Assembly (NCBI GenBank): GCA_963971305.1
Contig: OZ020311.1
Coordinates: forward strand, 2,542,001 to 2,606,000
Length of the DNA: 64,000 nucleotides
Direction of reading: 5' to 3'
DNA from: Arcuatula senhousia
Taxonomy: Eukaryota; Mollusca; Bivalvia; Mytilida; Mytilidae
Part shown: in pieces, positions 12,901 through 24,592 of the stretch
How positions within the stretch are numbered: the first letter of the stretch is position 1
Layout of the letters: each line of letters opens with the position of its first letter
Made by a program: the position numbers and the translations under genes
Notes under the pieces: generated by a model
Told to the model about the DNA's origin: nothing
The model's input: only the letters and a program-made list of their open reading frames with translations
The model's database searches: none

Positions 12901-15900
12901 TAAAGTTATTAGTGAGCAAAAATGTTGAGTATCTTCAGTAGCCCATTTAAATTAATGGAAACTGTAAAATAAATGTACTGTACAATAGCTTTTACTTACA
13001 TCTTAAGAATAGAGTTAATAGCTTTTACTAACATCTTAAGAATAGAGTTAAACAAATATATATTTAATAAAGACAAACTTAATTACTCAAATAAAATATG
13101 CAAAGCAAAATATAGATACTCAGATAATATTATTTTGATTGTACTTAATCATTGTATATAAGACTTTTTTTTAATGAAATTTCAGTTCTAATTTTAATTC
13201 TACAAATCAATGTTTTTCTTAAGTTCTTAACATCTATGTATTTCAATTCTTTACATTTATGTTACTGTAGTTCTTTAAATCTATGAAATTTTATTATTAA
13301 AAACTGTGTTACTTTAATTCTAAAATCTATGTAATTTTAGTTTTCAATAAAATAAATAGTGTTGGTTGTCTGCTTTCTTTGATTTGTAAAGTTATGTCTC
13401 ACTCGATCTTCAGGATATTTTATTTTGATACAGATTACCAGGTTTTTATTAAATGAAACAAGTCCAGGAAGTAAAAGAGTACTAAAGGGGCAATTGAATA
13501 TATTTTGTGAAAGGTAATGAGTAAATGAAAACAAGACCATAAGACATATATGTAAACTCCAACTGCAATTAGTTTTAATAAGCTGTATGGCCATTTGGGA
13601 ATTTAATTCTTCATCAACAGCACTAGATCCCAAACATAGGAAATACACAATTAAAAACAAACGCATGAAACCAAATAAAGTCGGAATAAACAGTAATATC
13701 AAATTTACCTAAGGACGAAACTATGATGGAGGGAGTTACACCTAAGATTTTAAAATTTAATGTACATCGTAAAACTTTGTTGCAGTTTCCTTTTTTTACA
13801 TGTACCATAAATTATTCATTGAAAAAAAATTATTATGAAACACAATGAAAACAAAGGAAATTTTGAATTGAGAAAATCAGGATTTGGAAAACAAGCATGA
13901 ACTATATTTTGAAAACACTTAAACAACAGGACATCCTGGTGACCATGTTTTTAACAAAAGTCAAAACATCTAAAGAATTATCATACAAAGTTTGGTAGCA
14001 TTTGGTAAAAGTATTTTCGAAGAAGCAAGGTGTACCAAAGGGGCATTTGGTCAAGTGGTTTCAAATAGGCAAAGGTTTACCAAAGGGGCAATCAAATATC
14101 GTCAATCCAAAAAGACAAATCGGTAGACACAAAATCATCACAACAGCATTCAAAGTTTTAAAGAATTGAACTGATGAAAGACACAGCCAAGTAACGGCAT
14201 TAGTTCACATGATAATTTGGTGACAATAATTTTGTTTTTGCCTTTTTTTTTGTTCAAGATTGTTTTATTTTGCTATGTGTTTGAAATTGGATGGATTCTC
14301 GGTGTTAAATGACCAGGCTAGGGTGCCACAAAACTTAAAAAATACTTAAGTCTGAGAATATTCTTATTTTCTATGCCGACTCTGATCAAAATTTTCTAAA
14401 TTGATGATGTCACAATGAGTTGAGAGTTTTCAGACTTAAGTAATATTTCATGTTTTGTGGCGCTAGGGCCTGATGTCTTTACTGCTACATGTATATATAC
14501 TTGGCTTAAGCAATCATTTCATTTGAAATCACAATTTTCAAAAAAGAGATTTTTAATTCTCCAGTAGTCCACTAACTGCCAGTTTATCAATTCCAAAATA
14601 TTAGTGGTAAGGGCTATTCTCGAAATAAATGTATGGGGGGGGGGGGGTCGGAAGGCACTTTTTTTTTATACCCACCATGCATTAAAATTTTAATTTTTTT
14701 CCCTTTATGTTGCATTTGATAAATATCTAAAAATACCCCGACCTTTACAATTTTAATTATAGTGCCTTCAAATAATTCTGGAATAGTGCCTTCCGACCCC
14801 CCCCCCCCATACAAATAATTCTGGAATAGTGCCTTCCGACCCCCCCCCCCATACAAATAATTCTGGAATAGCCTTAACTTAAAAGGATGCCAACCTGCAT
14901 AATTAATGTCAGATTTTTGCTATAGTCTCCTGGCTTTCTGTACATATCAAGTTTAGTTCCATTTTGAGGAATTCAAAGATGGGAAACAACAATAAGTGAC
15001 AGCAATAATTCACATAACCCAAAAATTCAAAGCTATGGCAGCTTTTATTTCCTTGCATATCAATTCATGAATGATTTAGTGAGTGAATTTAAAAGGGTAC
15101 AAACCTGCCAAATCAATGCCAGGGCACCTGCTATAGCTTCCTGACTTCCTGTACATGGAGTTCTGACATAGAACATCACATAACCAATCTAAAAATAGAA
15201 CACCAAAAAAAAACAATTAAAACTTAACTAAAACAAGGAATACTGTGAGCTCTTAAAAGGAGACAGACAGACAGACAGGGTGATTCCTATATACCACCCC
15301 CCTAAACAAACCACCCCAAAAATTAGTATGGGGGGTATAAATAGACGCAACGTGTGAATCTTATTCCTGTTCTTCCTTCTTATGTCACACAGTGTTCTCC
15401 CCAGGAATTTTGGATAGCATCACATTTTGCGTAAACAATATCAGGTGTCTGTAAGAAAAAAAAATCATGTCGATCGACGTTTCGCTATCAATTTATGATA
15501 AGTTCTTGACCATGTATCATGTATTAGTGTTTTATGATACCCCCCCCCCCCCCCACCCTCTTCCCTCCCCCAGCCACCCCATTTGATGTAAGTATGGATA
15601 CTATAGTTCCATATTAAGAAAGAGTTGGAGTAAAACTTATTGTAGCAATTTAACAATGGCTAAAACTTGTTATCTATGAACTCTCAGTGAACTGCATCCA
15701 GTTACCAAGGATGGAAGAGGAAAAGACAGGCCTGAAAGCCATTTGCCTGGGTTTGAAGCAATAAAAAATAATATAAAATTAGCTTTTATTTTTGGCATGA
15801 ATAAGTTCCCAAGTACAAATGTTTACATTTCATTCACACTGGTTAAGAGTCACTAAGTTGACAGAATCATATAGATGCCAATGGTTCTCCTGCCAAAAGG

Positions 15901-18900
15901 AGAAAATGCTAGATAAGGTAATGGGAAATTGGGAATCTATTTTTAGACTTCCTGTTTTGACCAAGGGTCAAACAATATATCTAGAAATCAATATTTTGGA
16001 ATAACAAATGTAACAATGGAATTAAATCATGTTTCATGAAGGTAAAAAGCATTTTCTTTATTTTGGGAATGGGTTATGACCGTTACTTTAGAATTCAACG
16101 ACTCATATTCTAATAACACACCTGAATAAAGGCACGTGTGCATATGTTTGTTTTTGTTTTGGTCTAATCCCATTGGTCCTGGTTGGTTGTCCAATAGAAA
16201 TAATTCACTTCGCAAAAGGTGTTCACCTGCAATCTGCATGGCTAATCAGTTCAAAGATCGATATTTCCTAATTAACATGATCATTGATTTCTTTGTTAAT
16301 TGGCTTGGGGTTGTAAATGTGTCAATAACTCAATGATCATCAATCAGTCAATGGCTTCATAAGGATATCAACTCAATACCTTTGTATTTTTAACAATTTG
16401 AAATAGCGTCTCGGTAAAGACTGATAGCATCTCGGCAAATTACGATAGCGTCTCGGTCCCGAGATGCTATAAGGGCCTGGGGAGAACACTGTCACAGTTT
16501 TCATATAGAACATATTAAAAACAAAGAAAACAGTTCTATGATAAAAAGGAACAGTTATGTTAGCTATTATATTTTCTTGTTTTAAGAATAAATATAAAAG
16601 GTTTTTTTAAAAATCAACTTTAAAACAAACCAATAAAACTATGCTACTTGTCGAACTGGAGCTGCAAGAATGATCACTAAGAATACCCTTTGCATAATAC
16701 TGGACTTATTTGTTGGGAAATTAAACAAAAATCAAATGTACCCAGAAGACAACAAATTAAAGATGTCTAAAATTTTGTGGTCATACTAAAATTCAGTTAA
16801 ATCATCTCACATTTAGTCACTTTCATATGCATAGCATAAAAAGCATTACAAAGTAAATCCTACCAGGTAATTGAAGAGACTGTGAGCCATCTGAGCCGGC
16901 AAGTCTTCAAAATGTAGAAGAAGTTTCCGTAACAAGAACAGTAACTCTTCCACCTTATCCATCTTGTCCTTAACCGTCAGTTTCTCCAGGAAATGTCGGA
17001 GAAATAAAACTGGATCGTCTACTAAAGCATTCCATATCACCTTCTCAGAGACTTCAGAAACTAAAAAAAACAAGAATATGTCCAAAAGACAAAATGTCCC
17101 ATCTTGCAACGTATGGGGTGGACAGGCAAACAGACTGACAGAATGACTGGAACACTATATGCCCCTTACTTTCATAGATGGGGCACAAAAAAAGTTACAA
17201 AATTAAAGCTCAATATCTGCAAGTGTAAAGAAAAAAGTCTGGAAATCTTTTACTTTCCTAATATTTTCTATGTCTAAGGGCCATAATCTTCGTAAATATC
17301 AATGCTCAACATTGCAAGTGTCGGGGAAAATGTCTGGATAACTATTGCAGGACTGTTGCAGAAATGACAGACAGACAGGGGTAACAAGAGTTAACACTTA
17401 AATATGTCTCGCCTGCCGGCACCATCACAAACAATAATGCTTTCTTACTTCCACTACATTTTGCAATTATAAGAATTTTCAGTTACTCAGATCAAAAGGT
17501 GTTTATAGAACTTCATTATTGCTAATATATGCAATAAAAATAATCAAAGTCACTCAATCAGAAAATCAAGGTCAAGGTCAAATGGGGATGCAACTGTGCT
17601 AAGCTACTACTTGGGCTTATGTATACCAAGTTTCATCAACCTAAGATTTATAGTTCTTGAGATAACGAGGTGCTCACATAACCTTACCATTTCTATTATA
17701 TGTATTAAAAATTGTCAAAGTCACTCAACTGGAAAATAAAGGTCAATGTCGAAAGATGGGGATGCAACTGTGCTAGGCTTCTACTGGGGTATATGCATAC
17801 CAAGTTTCATCAACCTAGGACTTATAGTTCTTGAGATATGGAGGTGCTCGCAAAACCTTACCCTTGTTATTATATGTATTGAAAATTGTCATAGTCACTC
17901 AATCGGAAAATGAAGGTCAAGGTCAAAAGATGGGGATGCAACTGTCCTAAGCTACTACTAGGGCATATGAATACCAAGTTTCATTAACTTAGGACCTATA
18001 GTTCTTGAGATATGGAGGTGCTCGTAAAACCTTACCCAAAAAGTTAATGCCACTGCCGGTAAAGTAACACCCATGTCCAGCTCTGCTTAGCAGGCAGGAC
18101 AAAAACCATGTTTAATACATGTGTAAACCAGAGAACAACAACAGTTGGTCTAAACATAAGGCTGCTGGCTGGTTTCAATTGCGAGTGAATTTGCTGCATT
18201 TGAGGATTGTATGTGGTTTAAATTTCTCCTTAAAAACTACCTATTTATGGTTCTGTTGCTAACAATACAGAAGATTTGAGAAATACTGTGGGCTAATTTA
18301 TTTTCCTGTGAATCTTTTTTTCTGATTTCTCCATAAAGGACTTTCATAAGATTTTTAATTTTGTGGTTTGCAAATACTGATACATGAATTCAATAAAAAT
18401 ACTTCTTTGAATTCTTATTTTTGAGGACGATTTGTTGAATTCTGTTTGGTTGTTTTTGTGATTTGCATTTCTTCATGCTGTTCTATTTCGTGTTAACTGG
18501 TTTTGTTGTTGCCCTTCAGGACTTTAGACACTGAATGCTTCATTGGTGCCTCTTGCTTCTTGCACCTATAAAAAAAAACAAGAACAGTAACTCTTCCACC
18601 TTGTCCATCTTGTCCTTGCATTGCCCCACACATAATAATGACATCACACTGTGCTATACCATCAAACGGTTACGAATTATTACCTGCTATTCCTTCACTG
18701 TTGACATCACCATCGTCAAGCATATGAATTATGGGTAAAACACAAGCACAGATGCATGATGGGAAAAAACTCTGAGCCATCTGCATATGGTGCGCATGTT
18801 CAGTTCTTTCTTCATCTCCTGAAAATGTAGTTTTATGTTTAAATAAGCAAAAATGCTATGAAAACTTATTTTTGTGGAGGGGGGATGAAGAGTTAAAGCA

Positions 18901-21900
18901 AGGAGATTACAGTCTCTTAAGCTTGTGGTAAAGATTCAGGTAGACAGGTCACTACCGGTAACTCTTGGGAGTTAAAAATAATTGCTCCTAAAAAACATTT
19001 CTTACTATAAGCATATCCCACAACAATATCTATATAAAGTGTTCTGAAATGAAAATTAAAAACAAGAAGATTTTCAAAAGGCTTGATGCACCATATCATT
19101 ACATGTCCTTTTTCTGCATTTACTGAACCTAGATGTTGATAAGAGGGGTACAATTTTCTCATGATTTTTAGTTGCTAATGAATGTGCATAAAATTTCATG
19201 ACTATACCATACTACCGACTAAGTCTACATGTAAAGTTGATTTGGGATATACATAGACACTGCATACCCCGTCTAACTTTATAGATGCAGCATTACTATA
19301 GAATGTGAGCAAATTTTAACAGGTGATTATCCCCATCCCCAATTTTCACAACTATGCAAAGTGTGACAGAACTGCGTAAAACTGTATAACCCCCCTATTT
19401 TTTTAAGCAGGAGTATAAAAATATCACAATGATTTGCAGTATGTTAATGTTGATGCAGACCTATATTTAGGTATATAAGCATGTGTTTAAACTCCCAAAT
19501 TTGTGCAGTAAGTTTACAGGAATTTTTTGCTATATGTTGGCCGTCCCCAATTTGTGCAGTAAGTTTGCAGGAAATTTTTGCTATATGTTGGCCATCCCCA
19601 ATTTGTGCAGTAAGTTTACAGGAATTTTTTGCTATATGTTGGCCGTCCCCAATTTGTGCAGTAAGTTTACAGGAATTTTTTGCTATATGTTGGCCGTCCC
19701 CAATTTGTGCAGTAAGTTTGCAGGAAATTTTTGCTATATGTTGGCCATCCCCAATTTGTGCAGTAAGTTTACAGGAATTTTTTGCTATATATGTTGGCCG
19801 TCCCCAATTTGTGCAGTAAGTTTACAGGAATTTTTCACAATATGTTGGCCATCCCCAATTTGTGCAGTAAGTTTACAGAATTTTTTTACAATATGTTGGC
19901 CATCCCAAATTTGTGCAGTAAGTTTACAGGAAATTTTTGCTATATGTTGGCCGTCCCCAATTTGTGCAGTAAGTTTACAGAATTTTTTTACAATATGTTG
20001 GCCATCCAAAATTTGTGCAGTAAGTTAACAAGAAATATTTACAATATATTGGCCATCACCAATATGTGCAGTAAGTTTTTTACTATATGTTGGCCGTCCC
20101 CAATTTGTGCAGTAAGTTTACAGGAAATTTTTGCTATATGTTGGCCATCTATTTATGTCACCATGTCACCAAGTAAGAGACAAAGACAAACATAGGACAT
20201 ATTGAACATGGGATAATGATACACAGCATGATTACATAGTACAAGTTAATTTGAAAGCATTCACAACATAAAACAGAGGATTCAGGATTGAGTAACAACC
20301 ATTATCTAAAGCCACTGTGATGACATATCACCATATTTAGTGTTACCAATAGCTGGTTATCTGAAGAGTGGCCTAGATCACACAAAACTTTGTTTTTTAC
20401 ATAGTCCGAAATTGAATATTTTATTTCAATCAATCCTTAAAAACCTGTCAAAAACTGTCAGATATCATTAAACAGACAGAATGTGATAAACAGACCTAAG
20501 TACCATCCCGGCTGATGTTATATTCCAAATATCAAAAGGCTGTGAAAAGTAGTTGCCAAGAAATCTGTTACAAATTCCCCTTTCCCCATTTTATTCCCTT
20601 GATTTTTACTTTGTAACGCAAAAGTTATATATTTTTCAATTTTTATTGTTGCTAAAATATTTTTCTTGGCATTATAGCCTAACCTAATGACCTAAATTAT
20701 TTTTCTAAAATTGAATTAAAAAGAGCAAATCAAATTCAGTATTTTCTATGCATTATGTCAACTTAAAAACTTTGTAGGTCTGCTAAAAAAATCCTTCAAT
20801 TGAAAAATTTCAAATGGCAGTTGACTTTTTTATGAATCTACTGCGTATGGGTAGACTTGGTTCACGTATTTCTTGGCTAAAACAAAGGTCATTCACTACC
20901 TACTTTGGTGGCATGCTAGACACTTGGGGGGAGTCCTACCTTCAAGGCCACGGGCCCAATGTACGCTGCCATTCCTCCAGGACATACTACGTCCCTGCAT
21001 GTTAGCACGATTAACAGGAGCGAGGGAAACACGTCGTGCAGCCAAATTAAGCTCTTCAGGAATCACCACTAAATACATGTTAAAGCAAGATGCAAGGTTA
21101 AAGGTCAACAAATCAAGCGTGTTAGTTCACAAAGGTTAACAAACAGGACATACACAGTTAGACAGGACAAAAAGGGGAGTTAATTTCACGCAAGTTATCT
21201 CCCATGGTTAAAGGAGTTATTCTTTCTTTGTCTGTCTAAAAAGTAAATCGATTGAATGAAAACAATTTTTGCCACATAATTAATAAGAAAAGAAAAAATG
21301 CTTATACATTAAAGGCTATTTCACTATAATTTTAAAACTGATAACTTTAAATTCAAGAACTTGAAACCATAAAATAAATAAACATAATTTCATAAATAAT
21401 TTCATGGAAGAAGGGAAATAACTCTCCAATATAATACAAAATTTGGAATGAGTATTAAAATGCAGAACTGAATGGTTATTTATAGGTTAGTCTTTATACA
21501 TGCAAAAAGATGGGATAATACAGAAAAGTGTCATTTAAACGACACTTTAATATAATTTTCAATGGAAAGCTGGTGATAAAGCAGTTTCAGATAAAAAGCA
21601 TTGGGTTTTAAGGAGAAAGTAGCAAAGTAGAAAATATTTCAGATATCTATGTACATGTATATATGTATTTAAGTTCTGGCTATATCTATGATTTTTCATA
21701 AATCCCTTTTTTATATTATTGATGTTTATTTTATAAAAAAAAACATCTGAATTTCCTGATACATGTATGTTTATTTGAAAAAAAAAAACTGTAACTGAAA
21801 AGTTCAGTGCTATTTGAAAAGATGTTTATAGGAAAATTTCAGCAAATTATTAAGGGTACATATGACTATATTGCAAAGAAATATTTAAAAAATATATTAA

Positions 21901-24560
21901 AAGGGAGAATATCAAATCATTATACTAAATGACTGAAAAATGAAGTATATTGCCTTTATATGCTTATAGCTTAGAATTATTCATCTTATGTATGTAGTTC
22001 CTCAGAAAACGTTTAAAAAAATGAACCCTAAAAGTTTCTTCTTTTGATAACACAGACCACATTACTAAGACAGGAAATCTTACCCTCTTCATGTTCATCT
22101 GTGGCATGATGGAGAGCCGGCTCATCGGCAGCTAACACCGGAACAGGAACCGTTGTCATCTGGAAATTTTCCCTCCCAATTCTTTTTCTCTCCTCCTCTG
22201 CCTGAAGAGCTTTCCTGATCATTTCCTGCTGCTCCTTCCGTCTTGTTGTGGTTGCAGTCACTAATGATTTCTGTTGATGAAATTGTAATTTCATGTTAAA
22301 TTAGACACAATTCTAGGTTTTGACCCAGTTAAGAACATTTTGCAAGCTTACAGCTAACAAATTATAACTTTTATACACTTTTATACACATATGCACAGGC
22401 TTTGATTGTGAAGGTATTATGAAGCATAATGGGAGGACCCTCAACAAATCTATACATTTTACTTTGACTCACTGTCTCCTCTTGCTTCATAATCGCCTTA
22501 TCAATCTTACACTTTAAATGTGGCATCCAAGGAGGATCCTTAACAAACTTGTTATAAAAACCAGCAAAGTTTTTATCCAATTCCCAAAGTAAATATTCAG
22601 ATTTCCCATCTCTTCTGTAACATCTACAATTTTCAGACTTCTCGTCTCTTCTGTAACATCTACAATTTTCAGACTTCCTGTCTCTTCTGTAACATCTACA
22701 ATTTTTAGACTTTCTGTCTCTTCTGTAACATCTACAATTTTCAGACTTCTCGTCTCTTCTGTAACATCTACAATTTTCAGACCTTCTGTCTCTTCTGTAA
22801 CATCTACAATTTTCAGACTTCTCGTCTCTTCTGTAACATCTACAATTTTCAGACCTTCTGTCTCTTCTGTAACATCTACAATTTTCAGACTTCCCGTCTC
22901 TTCTGTAACATCTACAATTTTCAGACTTCTCGTCTCTTCTGTAACATCTACAATTTTCAGACTTCTCGTCTCTTCTGTAACATCTACAATTTTCAGACTT
23001 CCCGTCTCTTCTGTAACATCTACAATTTTCAGACCTTCTGTCTCTTCTGTAACATCTACAATTTTAGCCTTTGAAGGAGGTACTCAGGGATCCTCACTCA
23101 AGAAATCTGGTACATAAACAAGTCAAATATATTATAATTGTTTAATATTTATGACTTACTGTTTCCTCTTGGTTCACTGTAACTTCTTCAATCTTTGCCT
23201 TAAAGTGAGGTGTCCATGGAGGATCAACTACAGACTGGTTAGGAAGACCAATTGTGGGAGATGGTAAAGTAAAGTCTATGTATGGTGGGGGCAGCTGAAA
23301 AATATAAAGTTAATGAATTGATTGTTCTGTTTAATCATTTCTGTAACCAACAGATAAGGCCACCATCATGCTAAGAAGACACTGGAAGTTGATAGGACAT
23401 GTCACATATCAATGTTGCTATCTATTGGATGCTGGAATAAAAATGCAAGGGGGGGAGACCCAAAACACATGGAGATGAACAGTAGAAGGAGAGATGAAAA
23501 GTTTAAGGTCTGCAAGGGCTCTATGTTATACCAGAGCTGACTTAAGGATGGTCACTCTTCATGTTTCAGAATTTCAGTCTGATTTCGTAACTTCTCTAGA
23601 CTATACCTTTAAACAATGAAGAATTTTTTTGCACAATGACTCCTACTTTTTATGCAATACTCTAATTATATAGACCTTTAAAACCAAACTGTACAAAATT
23701 TCTTGAATTTTTTTATACACATCTTGTAGTTTTGAAGGCCCAAAACGTCGCAATCTTCAGGTTATGTAAAATCTAAAGGAGTCTGATATCCGGCAAAATT
23801 TTTGACATCATATAATTTGGAAACAAGAACACTGACCTTTAGTTTACTTCTTGTCATTTGATTAAGTGGACAATTATCTATCATTTTTATTACAAATCAA
23901 AATAATCTTTGATATAAAAAAGTTTAGGAGTAACTGTCCTTAATACAATAATATACAGTACCTTAAAGAAGAGATTGGCTCCATATTCCATCCTCGGCCA
24001 AACTTGGTGCCTGAACTTCCACAAGGTTCCAAATCTAAAAATAAACAAATAACTACAATACTGACAAAGTCAGAAAGGGCCCTGCGGCAAAAAATCTAAG
24101 TGTTTTCAAAATCATACCAACTTTGATTTTAACCACTAAGGCATGTTCCATGTAATGTGTATGAAACTTCAGAGCTGTATTGTCAATAGCCTTTGAGTTT
24201 TATAGTTCGAAAATTCCAATTCTCAAAATCTGTGATTTTCATTAAAAAATGAAGTTTTTTACAAAAATATTAATCAGATTTGCACGAAATTTTAATATGC
24301 AAATCATGACATGCTACTTAGCAGCTGTACAAAGTTTCAGAACTGTATTGTTAACAGGTCTTGGGTTTAAGTGTTCACAAAGTCCAATTCTCAAAATCTG
24401 TGATTTTCGATACAAAATGGATTTTTTTTCAAAAATACTTAATGGATTTGCACAAAATTTGAATATGCAAATCATGACATGCTACTAAGCAGCAGTACAA
24501 AATTTCAGAACTGTGGTGTTAATAGTTTATGAGTTTTAGTGTTCACAAGAATTGTTGACG

Positions 24561-24592
<32 letters not shown>

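Noticed and set aside
19481..20195. Cysteine-rich repeat protein ORFs in three frames
   Set aside because: All derive from the 51 bp satellite; no start context, splice sites or non-repeat coding sequence.
22605..23075. CRISPR-like regular repeat array
   Set aside because: Units are contiguous with no unique spacers, the context is eukaryotic, and the unit derives from a UNC80 exon.
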